The translations under genes were made by a program, and so were the position numbers. The notes beneath the pieces were generated by a model. It was given only the letters and a program-made list of their open reading frames with translations, was not told the DNA's origin and ran no database searches. Source: a virus. From it: DNA of 64,000 nucleotides. Positions 57,671-64,000 of the stretch are shown here, piece by piece (the stretch's first letter is position 1; each line of letters begins with the position of its first letter). The stretch is taken from positions 105,855 to 169,854 of IMG/VR virus record IMGVR_UViG_3300035670_010555; one strand, written 5' to 3'.

Positions 57671-58498
57671 ATGATACTAAAGAATGGGTCTAAAGGAGAA
57701 GACGTTAAAAAACTCCAAGTAAAATTAGGTTTGGGAACCGATGGCATATTCGGTTCTGGTACAGAAGCTGCGGTTAAAAAATGGCAAGCGGCTAATGGAT
57801 TAACTGCTGACGGTATTGTTGGTGAAGGTACTTGGACAAAGATGTTCGGAGAGAAGCAACTAATCACAGAGCCATCGACTCCAATCGTTAATGCAGGTCC
57901 TTTGAAGTTGGAAAATTTGAAGGGTCACATTCCTGATGTGGTACTTGCTCAGATTCCTGATTCTGCAAAGAAATTCAACATTTCAAATCCACTAAGATTG
58001 GCTCACTTTTTAGCTCAGTGTGGGCACGAATCTGCGGGATTCAAAGCAGTTCAAGAAAATCTTAACTATTCTGCTGATGGTTTGAAAAAAATATTTCCAA
58101 AATATTTTCCAGGAAATCTAGCAGAAGGTTACGCAAGAAACCCTGAAAAAATCGCTTCAAAAGTTTATGGAAGTAGAATGGGTAATGGAGATGAAACAAC
58201 AAAAGAAGGTTTCAAGTTTAGAGGTCGTGGATATATCCAATTGACAGGAAAGGATAACTATACCAGATTTGCCCAATTCATCGGTGAAGATACTGTATCT
58301 AATCCTGATTTAGTTGCAACAAAATACCCTTTGGCTTCAGCAGCATTTTTCTTTGACTCAAATAAATTGTGGGCAATTTGTGATAGGGGATCTGATGATG
58401 CAACAGTAACCGCAGTAACTAAAAGAGTTAATGGTGGTACAATCGGATTGGCCGATAGAATCAAACACTTCAAAGAGTATTTCGCACTTTTGAAATAA
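57671..58498 (+). CDS. Endolysin: peptidoglycan-binding domain plus GH19
   Basis: A 275-residue protein with an N-terminal PG_binding_1 repeat (about 5-58: GSKGEDVKKLQ, GTDGIFGSGTEAAVKKWQ) and a C-terminal GH19 chitinase/lysozyme-like domain (about 80-275). The catalytic Glu120 lies in CGHESAGF and the substrate motif is FRGRGYIQLTG. It has no signal peptide, so access to the wall needs a holin; a candidate lies at 61.1 kb. A TATTTAT box lies 20 nt upstream. Confidence 0.9.
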   Translation: MILKNGSKGEDVKKLQVKLGLGTDGIFGSGTEAAVKKWQAANGLTADGIVGEGTWTKMFGEKQLITEPSTPIVNAGPLKLENLKGHIPDVVLAQIPDSAKKFNISNPLRLAHFLAQCGHESAGFKAVQENLNYSADGLKKIFPKYFPGNLAEGYARNPEKIASKVYGSRMGNGDETTKEGFKFRGRGYIQLTGKDNYTRFAQFIGEDTVSNPDLVATKYPLASAAFFFDSNKLWAICDRGSDDATVTAVTKRVNGGTIGLADRIKHFKEYFALLK

Positions 58499-58532
58499 GT
58501 CGTTTTACGATAAACTGAAATAAAAATAATTA

Positions 58533-58566
58533 TTTACTCCGATAATTTTGTCGGAGTAAATTTTTA
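58533..58566 (+). terminator. Rho-independent terminator of the endolysin gene
   Basis: Perfect stem TTTACTCCGA / TCGGAGTAAA followed by a T-rich run. Confidence 0.85.
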
Positions 58567-58593
58567 TTGTATTTTCGTTAAACAAAACTAAAC

Positions 58594-58848
58594 ATGACGA
58601 CAATGAACATTTCCTCCGCAATCTCAGATTTCAAGTGGGTAATTAAAGTACTCAAATCTGCCGAAAACAAAGAACAACTGAACACAACAATGAAATGTTT
58701 TAACCTTTGGGAAACTAAGCACGTCAATGATAAACTCAGTGAATCGGATAAAGAAGTCATCAAATATTTGAGATACCAATTTTGGAGTTTTTTCAGAAAT
58801 AAAAATTCGAGATATGATTCTCAAAATGTAAAAAATTTGTTCTGTTGA
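58594..58848 (+). CDS. Small conserved hypothetical protein
   Basis: An 84-residue helical protein (AISDFKWVIKVLKSAENKEQ, KEVIKYLRYQFWSFF). It lies between two terminators. No function assigned. Confidence 0.55.
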   Translation: MTTMNISSAISDFKWVIKVLKSAENKEQLNTTMKCFNLWETKHVNDKLSESDKEVIKYLRYQFWSFFRNKNSRYDSQNVKNLFC

Positions 58849-58933
58849 TATTACTGTACGGACTTTTTTACAAATCATCATATTTATTTATACAATCGCT
58901 CACAAAGTGAGTGTTCTCATATATCCCTTTTAC

Positions 58934-58970
58934 AAGACCCACAAATTTATTTGGTGGGTCTTACTTTTTT
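58934..58970 (+). terminator. Rho-independent terminator
   Basis: Stem AAGACCCAC / GTGGGTCTT with a T-rich tail. The next promoter's -33 TTG lies inside the 3' arm region. Confidence 0.8.
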
Positions 58971-58981
58971 TCGTATATTTG
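58951..58981 (+). promoter_or_regulatory. Promoter overlapping the terminator
   Basis: TTG (58951-58953), a 20-nt spacer and TATATTTG (58974-58981), matching TAnnTTTG. The ATG at 59001 follows. Confidence 0.5.
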
Positions 58982-59000
58982 TCTAAACCTAAAAATTATT

Positions 59001-59501
59001 ATGAACTGGCAATCTTTCACCTACCGTATCCGAAGAAAATATCAACAAATCAAACGAGTAATCGACTTCTTTCCGATTATTTGGAATGGATTTGATTTTG
59101 ATTATATGTATTCTATTGAACTTTTCAAAAAACAGTTGGAAAGACAAGCAGAATTATTTGAATCAGATAAACTTAACTCCGACAGATCGAAACAAAACGC
59201 TTCACGAATCCGAACTGCAATTAATTTGATGGATAAAGTTTATAATGGAGATTATGAGCTTGAATGGATGGATACCATTAGAGAAAAATATGGTAATGAT
59301 GTATTTAATTGGGAGTTTGAGGATACTGGTAGGGGTGATGGGACATCTTTTATAAAATCCAAATATGAATATTGGGATAATGTTGATGAGATTAATTTGT
59401 TAAAACGTGAACTTATGCTTAAGTCAAAACAAAAACAAAGGAAATCCGAACAATTAGTATGGAAATTTATAGGGCACAACATTCGTTATTGGTGGGATTG
59501 A
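59001..59501 (+). CDS. Hypothetical protein
   Basis: The start is placed at 59001 (MNWQSFTYRIRRKYQQI), after the terminator and promoter; the longer frame would begin within the terminator. The 166 residues are helical, with Trp/Tyr-rich acidic middle. It resembles small conserved phage proteins with no known role. Confidence 0.55.
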   Translation: MNWQSFTYRIRRKYQQIKRVIDFFPIIWNGFDFDYMYSIELFKKQLERQAELFESDKLNSDRSKQNASRIRTAINLMDKVYNGDYELEWMDTIREKYGNDVFNWEFEDTGRGDGTSFIKSKYEYWDNVDEINLLKRELMLKSKQKQRKSEQLVWKFIGHNIRYWWD

Positions 59502-59502
59502 T

Positions 59503-59634
59503 ATGAAAATATTTGAAGTATACGGACAAATCTATATTTTTCCTTTTGTAAAAATAACTCATACAAGAAAACTTAACGGTGATTTGGAACTAATCATTGG
59601 TTGGTTAAAATGGGAATTGGTAATATCATTATGA
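59503..59634 (+). CDS. Very small hypothetical protein (43 residues)
   Basis: ATG at 59503 is 1 nt after the previous stop, and the frame ends in an ATGA overlap with the phosphoesterase gene. This coupling on both sides supports a real gene. Beta-rich; no family. Confidence 0.4.
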   Translation: MKIFEVYGQIYIFPFVKITHTRKLNGDLELIIGWLKWELVISL

Positions 59635-60311
59635 AAAAGAAAATAACATTCATCTCTGACACTCACAACAAACACAAACACCTGACCAGCAATGTTTACG
59701 GAAACATTCTCGGAAGTGGTGATATACTTGTACATTGTGGAGACTCCACAAGTATGGGGCAAAAACACGAAATCTATCAGTTTTTGAAATGGTTTTCAAA
59801 CACCGATTTTGAACATAAAATTTTTATTGCGGGAAATCACGACTTTGGATTTGAAAAAGAAACTGATATCGACCAACAATTCAAAGATTTGGGAGTGACC
59901 TATCTATTTGATAATGATATTACCATCGATGGTATTAAATTTTATGGTAGCCCTTGGCAGCCCGAATTTTATAATTGGGCATTTAATCTTCCAAGAGGAG
60001 AAGAGTTGGCGTCAAAATGGGAAAAAATACCTGATGATGTAGATATCCTTATTACTCATGGTCCGGCATACGGTATTTTGGACTATGCTCCAATCGGTGG
60101 TCATGTGGGTTGTGACGAACTATATCGCAAAATCGTGGAGGTTAAACCAAAAATTCACGTATGTGGTCACATTCACGATAGTTACGGTCAAAAGTCAATG
60201 GGAGGAATTGAATTCCTGAATGCATCAACCCTTAATGACAGATACGAATACGCCCACAAACCTATTGTTGTGGAGTATGATACAGAAACAAAAGAAATTA
60301 CTTATATTTGA
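59631..60311 (+). CDS. Metallophosphoesterase
   Basis: The start at 59631 (MKKKITFISDTHN) is chosen because ATGA overlaps the preceding stop. The 226-residue protein has all calcineurin-like motifs: DTH (10-12), GD near 36-40, GNHDF, HGPA, and GHIH. It resembles the MPPED2-type cyclic-nucleotide phosphodiesterases. It might degrade cyclic nucleotide signals of host defence or process 2',3'-cyclic ends, but the substrate is unknown. The cREC gene follows in the same direction. Confidence 0.85.
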   Translation: MKKKITFISDTHNKHKHLTSNVYGNILGSGDILVHCGDSTSMGQKHEIYQFLKWFSNTDFEHKIFIAGNHDFGFEKETDIDQQFKDLGVTYLFDNDITIDGIKFYGSPWQPEFYNWAFNLPRGEELASKWEKIPDDVDILITHGPAYGILDYAPIGGHVGCDELYRKIVEVKPKIHVCGHIHDSYGQKSMGGIEFLNASTLNDRYEYAHKPIVVEYDTETKEITYI

Positions 60312-60314
60312 ACT

Positions 60315-60731
60315 ATGGAAAAAAAATATAAAGTTTATTTGGATGACGTTAGGACTCCAATAGATAATGAATGGGTTGTTGCAAGAAATCATGATGAGTT
60401 TGTTGAGGTCATCCAAAAATTAGGATTAGGAAATATTGAAGAAATTTCATTAGACCACGATTTAGGGGAAAGCGCAATTGCAGAATATTATGCAAACGCA
60501 AAACCTAATAATACTCTTAACTATGACAATATTTTAGAAAAAACAGGAATGGATTCTTGTAAGTTTTTGGTAAATGAAAGTGTTGAAACCAATACTCCCT
60601 TACCTCAAATTTATGTCCATTCCTCCAATCCTGTTGGTCGAGTGAATATGATGAGTTTAATCAACAACTACCTAAAAAGTTGTGAATTACCCGAAACCTG
60701 TGAAAGAAGAATTACAAAATTCACAGCATAA
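60315..60731 (+). CDS. cREC (cyclic-phosphate processing receiver) domain protein
   Basis: A 138-residue protein with the cREC signature: YLDDVRTP (8-15), ISLDHDLG (44-51), VHSSNPVGRVNM (near 101). cREC domains are a receiver-fold family associated with 2',3'-cyclic phosphate and RNA-repair systems. It sits 3 nt after the metallophosphoesterase gene, suggesting a joint role in RNA-end processing, which fits the RNA ligase in the window. Confidence 0.8.
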   Translation: MEKKYKVYLDDVRTPIDNEWVVARNHDEFVEVIQKLGLGNIEEISLDHDLGESAIAEYYANAKPNNTLNYDNILEKTGMDSCKFLVNESVETNTPLPQIYVHSSNPVGRVNMMSLINNYLKSCELPETCERRITKFTA

Positions 60732-60760
60732 AAAAAGATGGAGAAATCCATCTTTTTATT
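60731..60760 (+). terminator. Bidirectional terminator
   Basis: Stem AAAAAGATGGA / TCCATCTTTTT with A/T tracts on both sides, between converging genes. Confidence 0.8.
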
Positions 60761-60989
60761 TTTTAACCCTACTTTGTTTTCTTGCTTCCTTTGCCAATTC
60801 CCCTATGGTTTTCTTTTTTTGCTCTGTTGGGTGTTTATATCCTGTTTTGTATCTAAATTCAACCGATACTGGTCCATTCTTTGACACGTCAGTATTGTAT
60901 TTGAATACTGATACACTTTCTTCGTCTTCGAAAGTTACTTCCCATTTTTTTGATACGGATTCTGATTTGGTATTTCCTGTCATTTTCAT
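60756..60989 (-). CDS. Small hypothetical protein
   Basis: A 77-residue protein with two beta-rich segments (WEVTFEDEESVSVFKYN, GPVSVEFRYKTGYK) and a basic tail. No family recognised. Confidence 0.5.
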   Translation of the reverse strand: MKMTGNTKSESVSKKWEVTFEDEESVSVFKYNTDVSKNGPVSVEFRYKTGYKHPTEQKKKTIGELAKEARKQSRVKK

Positions 60990-61020
60990 TTGACAAATAT
61001 ACGAAAATAACTTATCACAA

Positions 61021-61051
61021 CAAAAAAATCCCCACCTTTTGAGTGGGGATT
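61021..61051 (-). terminator. Rho-independent terminator
   Basis: Stem AATCCCCAC / GTGGGGATT on the minus strand, followed by T7. Confidence 0.75.
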
Positions 61052-61057
61052 AGTTAG

Positions 61058-61309
61058 TTACTCTTCCACTTCTTCTTTTTTAGATTTATTAAGGAATTTA
61101 TCAACTGATCCAATTCCGAATGAACCTAAAACTAACCATAAGAAAGAATTAAAGATAAATTCATTTATCACTAAATCTTGTCCGAGGTAACCTGTTACAA
61201 TATCTGCAACTGCAAATATTATCATCATGATGAATGCCATGAATCCAACCACACTTTTTTCATTGATGGTGTTGCTGTCATTAAACAGCTGAGATAAGAA
61301 TTTTTTCAT
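61058..61309 (-). CDS. Holin-like two-helix membrane protein
   Basis: The start is placed at 61309 (MKKFLSQLF). The 83 residues have an N-terminal amphipathic part, two membrane helices (about 21-40 and 52-70) and a Lys/Glu-rich C-terminal tail, a class II holin layout. A holin would release the endolysin encoded at 57.7 kb. The assignment rests on topology and context only. Confidence 0.5.
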   Translation of the reverse strand: MKKFLSQLFNDSNTINEKSVVGFMAFIMMIIFAVADIVTGYLGQDLVINEFIFNSFLWLVLGSFGIGSVDKFLNKSKKEEVEE

Positions 61310-61385
61310 AGTATTTGGTAATTTACTTACCAATAAATATTATAAAAAATCGGGTATTGTAGTTGTCTTCGAAAAAAAATAGTTC

Positions 61386-62465
61386 TTAGTTGAAAGTAAC
61401 GCTGTGAACATGTGAATGGGAACCATAAAAAGTGTATCCAGCGGTTGCTCCACCAAATTGTATTGGTATTCCTGTTGTACCACCACTTGGCCAATTACCC
61501 AAACAAACTTTATTGACTGCGGTAACAAAAGGTAATCCACCGACAGTCGCGGTTCTATTATCCGCAAGTGATTTCACTGTTCTATAGAATGGGCCACTTG
61601 AATTTCCAATTAAGAAATAAGTATTTGCAGGAATCGTGACATTAGTATTTATGTTTGATGTTGTAAATACTCCGCCAGTATATGAACCACTTCTTACTGC
61701 ACTTAGTGTCAAAACACTACCCCAGTTACCTATCGTATTTATACTATTGGATATTGCGTAATACCATGTCCAACTATTAGTCCCTGAAGTATGAGGATTT
61801 AGTCCTATATTACCGGTTCCTGAGTTCATATCAATTTCTTGGTGAGCGTAATATAACTGCCAACAACCATTATTTGTATTAAATGCATCCGTCGTTGTAA
61901 TTCCATCTCTTGACGAATATGCGTCAAACAGAGTTCCTGTAGCATAAGCCACTTCAGTCCCTGTACCTCCCGTAACTGAACCTGAAGGTGTTGAAGGAGT
62001 CGGTGTTGGAGTTGTTGTCGATGTTGAAGTATTGGTTGGAGTTACTGTAACAGTAGGAGTATTTGTTGGGGTTGGAGTATTCGTATTGGTTGGTGTTGGT
62101 GAAGGCGTTATTGAAGGTACAAAAGATGTCCAATATCCATTTGCATTTAGCCAAATTACCGCCGATGACCCGTCGGAAAAACTTTGCCCAAAAATACTAT
62201 TAGTGTATTCAACAAATGATTGCTCCGTTAACAAAGGACTTCTGAAAAAACCTACTGAGGCGGTAACTCCTGATAATGGAGAAGGTTGTGTGTTACCCGA
62301 AACCGATTGAGCAATTACATATCCCAACTCTTCATCAGGCCCATTCCAATATTGAGGAGTACTTGTAAATCCTGAAGTTGGGGTACCAATGGATAAGTCA
62401 CCAATTTGTTCCGTTCCTGATATTTGTGGTCCAGGGTTATATGCGAATGGTCTTGCGGTTGCCAT
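61386..62465 (-). CDS. Fibre or decoration protein with Thr/Pro linker
   Basis: A 359-residue protein with an N-terminal beta domain (about 1-115), a Thr/Pro/Asn linker (about 118-165, TPTNTPTVTVTPTNT type) and a C-terminal beta domain ending GSHSHVHSVTFN, whose His repeats are typical of phage fibre tips. The linker resembles that of the protein at 12404. A TATTTAT box lies 11 nt before the start. Confidence 0.65.
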   Translation of the reverse strand: MATARPFAYNPGPQISGTEQIGDLSIGTPTSGFTSTPQYWNGPDEELGYVIAQSVSGNTQPSPLSGVTASVGFFRSPLLTEQSFVEYTNSIFGQSFSDGSSAVIWLNANGYWTSFVPSITPSPTPTNTNTPTPTNTPTVTVTPTNTSTSTTTPTPTPSTPSGSVTGGTGTEVAYATGTLFDAYSSRDGITTTDAFNTNNGCWQLYYAHQEIDMNSGTGNIGLNPHTSGTNSWTWYYAISNSINTIGNWGSVLTLSAVRSGSYTGGVFTTSNINTNVTIPANTYFLIGNSSGPFYRTVKSLADNRTATVGGLPFVTAVNKVCLGNWPSGGTTGIPIQFGGATAGYTFYGSHSHVHSVTFN

Positions 62466-62476
62466 GTTTTTTTACT

Positions 62477-62483
62477 ATAAATA
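62477..62483 (-). promoter_or_regulatory. TATTTAT box
   Basis: The minus strand reads TATTTAT 11 nt before the start at 62465. Confidence 0.35.
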
Positions 62484-62490
62484 TATTGGC

Positions 62491-62521
62491 ACAAAAAAAG
62501 GGAGATACCGTCGTACCTCCC
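62491..62521 (-). terminator. Rho-independent terminator
   Basis: Stem GGGAG-TAC / GTA-CTCCC type with one mismatch on the minus strand, followed by T7; it would end the tRNA-Phe transcript. Between here and the tRNA (62522-62788) I see only hairpins such as TTTTCTC / GAGAAAA and AATCTT / AAGATT, and no gene. Confidence 0.55.
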
Positions 62522-62788
62522 GATTTTCTCCGTCGAGAAAATAAAGTGTGTCTTTTCGGATTGGGCTGATCACTTAACCCCAAGGATGGATGGTCCTTTG
62601 TTTTATTTATCGTCTCAAAACATCCAATAGTGACGTGTTTAATTCAATCTTTTTCAAGGTCAAGATTCAGGAAACAACGACTAAAACCTCCCATACCTGA
62701 TTCTACGTTTTTCTAATTTATAAAGCGGAGAAGAAATTGTTAAGGTGAGTAAGGAAAAACACCATTATAAAATATTCCGCTATCCATT

Positions 62789-62881
62789 TGGTGGTTGGGA
62801 GTGGGATCGAACCACTGGCTCATCGGGGTTCAACCGACTGCTCTACCATGAACTCCGAGGAGTTCCTGAGCTACCACAACC
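62789..62881 (-). tRNA. tRNA-Phe (GAA) with a hairpin in the D loop
   Basis: Acceptor GGTTGTG / CCCAACC (one mismatch), anticodon loop TTGAACC (GAA), T arm AGTGG-TTCGATC-CCACT, CCA encoded. The D loop carries an extra 16 nt (62850-62865) forming GAACTCC / GGAGTTC. There is also one extra base between acceptor and D stem. The loop base 37 is C, which is unusual. Confidence 0.65.
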
Positions 62882-62894
62882 ATATTGTTTCTCT

Positions 62895-62939
62895 GGGTTT
62901 GAGACCGAGTATCTTTCATTACCTATAAGTCCCAAACCC
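62895..62939 (-). ncRNA. Stem-closed element upstream of tRNA-Phe
   Basis: GGGTTTG / CAAACCC closes 45 nt, 13 nt from the tRNA 5' end. Strand by analogy with the tRNA. Confidence 0.3.
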
Positions 62940-63042
62940 TTTACAAATATAGAAAATTGTTTTCGGACTGTCAAACTATTTATGAAAAAAAAGCCTCCCC
63001 TTTTTTGGGGCGTTTAGGACCGTTCCAGTTATGGAACAAGTT

Positions 63043-63076
63043 AAGAGAACGATTCGCTACCGTTCTCTTTTTTTAT
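63043..63076 (+). terminator. Rho-independent terminator
   Basis: Perfect stem AAGAGAACG / CGTTCTCTT with T8. No gene precedes it closely on this strand, so an unseen small RNA (perhaps including the GTTCC / GGAAC hairpin at about 63022-63037) may end here. Confidence 0.65.
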
Positions 63077-63091
63077 TATTTCACCATAAGA

Positions 63092-63098
63092 TATTTAT
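63092..63098 (+). promoter_or_regulatory. TATTTAT box
   Basis: TATTTAT lies 13 nt before the ATG at 63112, after a terminator. Confidence 0.4.
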
Positions 63099-63111
63099 AA
63101 TAAAAAAAAGT

Positions 63112-63246
63112 ATGGCAAAAGCAAAAGGGGGTTCTACATCCCAATCTCGTAAAATTTCTTTTGGTAAAAAAAGAACAGGTGTATCAAAAAAATCTTATTC
63201 CAAATACGAGCAAAAACCTAAAAAATACCAAGGTCAGGGAAGATAA
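63112..63246 (+). CDS. Small basic protein (44 residues)
   Basis: The start is placed at 63112 (MAKAKGGSTSQSR), downstream of the terminator and TATTTAT box. The 44 residues are Lys/Ser/Gly-rich without hydrophobic core, probably disordered and nucleic-acid-binding. Confidence 0.5.
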   Translation: MAKAKGGSTSQSRKISFGKKRTGVSKKSYSKYEQKPKKYQGQGR

Positions 63247-63283
63247 ACTGAGATTTTTTCTTTTTTTTTAATATATTTTTATC

Positions 63284-63574
63284 ATGTCAGATAAAAAACG
63301 AAGATTCTATCGCCTTTTGGAAACTTATATGAATGAGTCTCGGAAAGAAGAGGTGGAACTTATGTATGGGAAGGGGTCTAAAATCAAAGTTCACAATTGG
63401 ACACATAATGTTAAAGGAGACCAATTTATATTTGAATTAATTATTGTGTTGGGTAACACCATCAGCGAATCTGTTATGGACTCAAGCCTTGCTGAAGTAC
63501 TTTTGGAGGATGCTCTACAATATTTTTATCCCGAAGTAACAAAAATATGTTATATGGTAAGATTTGATGTTTAA
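63284..63574 (+). CDS. Conserved hypothetical protein
   Basis: A 96-residue protein starting MSDKKRRFYRLLETYMNESRKEEVELMYGKG. Mixed alpha/beta pattern with an acidic helix SSLAEVLLEDALQYF. A typical phage small protein, without known function. Confidence 0.55.
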   Translation: MSDKKRRFYRLLETYMNESRKEEVELMYGKGSKIKVHNWTHNVKGDQFIFELIIVLGNTISESVMDSSLAEVLLEDALQYFYPEVTKICYMVRFDV

Positions 63575-63627
63575 TTTTTTGTGGAATCAAATTATTTCAC
63601 TATTTTTGTATAAACAATCAAATTATC

Positions 63628-64000
63628 ATGAAAAAGGTACTATTAATCTTTGTGTCATTCTTTTTTTTATCCACAACATTACCAACTGAGTCAATTGACT
63701 ACAAAGTAATCAGAGTGATACTTTCTGAAACTGTAACGGGAGGTAAAAACGGAGATATTGAAAAAATAATACTAACTACACTGAACAAGACAAAGAATGA
63801 CTTGTCTTTTAATCTTTATAGCGATAGTAACAAAGTTGAAATAACTAAGACTGCAAACTGTGTCGGTTATACAAAGTACTTCAACAAGTATTTGATTTCA
63901 AAATTGAAAGAATCTGGACGTGGATACGTTACTGTATCTCACGTTAGGGCGAAGGTTTTGATTTTTGGAAATGACGTACATTTTATTAAATCAAGGTCTC
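63628..64000 (+). CDS. Exported hypothetical protein (partial)
   Basis: The frame opens at ATG 63628 and runs to the window end. The N-terminus is a signal peptide (KKVLLIFVSFFFLSTTLP). The visible mature part is Lys/Asn/Ser-rich with mixed strands. Function unknown. Confidence 0.55.
   Translation, partial: MKKVLLIFVSFFFLSTTLPTESIDYKVIRVILSETVTGGKNGDIEKIILTTLNKTKNDLSFNLYSDSNKVEITKTANCVGYTKYFNKYLISKLKESGRGYVTVSHVRAKVLIFGNDVHFIKSRS

Overview
The window looks like part of a large T4-type myophage that infects a member of the Bacteroidota, probably a flavobacterium. The left third carries a T4-like virion block read leftward: major capsid protein gp23 (cut by the window edge), an acidic gp22-like scaffold, gp21 prohead protease, gp20 portal and gp17 large terminase. 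The host group is suggested by flavobacterial families (Lacal_2735 family, DUF2061, an Oar-like TonB-dependent receptor), by A-rich start regions without Shine-Dalgarno sequences, and by Bacteroidota-type promoters (TTG, about 19-20 nt, TAnnTTTG) before the tmRNA, clpP and Clp ATPase. A second box, TATTTAT, lies 4-28 nt before the start codon of many genes, often structural, on both strands. Stop usage (TAA, TGA, TAG) indicates the standard code.

Layout. 1-15 kb: head genes and virion-associated acidic or Thr/Pro-rich proteins, with a rightward gene for ribosomal protein bS21 among them. 15-20.7 kb: a proteolysis and trans-translation block: UVR-motif (McsA-like) protein, two-domain Clp ATPase without an N domain, HExxH metalloprotease, M20-type peptidase and tmRNA. 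clpP follows at 37.7 kb. 20.8-27.1 kb: a complete TonB-dependent receptor behind a possible leader peptide and terminator, then small membrane proteins, a HAD-like protein and an M23 peptidase.

27.1-36.4 kb: a leftward RNA region with 18 recognisable tRNAs (a further tRNA-Phe lies at 62.8 kb). Interleaved are about ten tRNA-like RNAs. Most share one acceptor stem, a Leu-type D arm and one T arm, but have no anticodon arm; 25-100 nt of unrelated, strongly folded sequence takes its place. Other spacers hold RNAs of 57-136 nt closed by perfect 6-12 bp terminal stems, some with pseudoknots. I know of no described family like this, and it is the best candidate here for an undescribed system.

36.4-50 kb: HNH endonuclease, sulfotransferase-like protein, ClpP, more virion-associated proteins, a T4 Rnl1-like RNA ligase, acyl-CoA thioesterase, thymidylate synthase and many small genes coupled by ATGA overlaps. 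50-57.6 kb: a leftward set of exported proteins (beta-barrel with Ser/Ala-rich linker, CsgG-like protein, cohesin/dockerin-like protein, lipoprotein) resembling a surface or secretion module. 57.6-64 kb: GH19 endolysin, metallophosphoesterase, cREC receiver-like protein, holin-like protein, Thr/Pro-rich fibre-like protein, tRNA-Phe with a hairpin in its D loop, and small genes.

Taken together, the window suggests a phage with a large stake in host translation: bS21, tRNAs, tmRNA, RNA ligase and RNA-repair-like proteins, plus its own Clp protease, which could dispose of tmRNA-tagged proteins.
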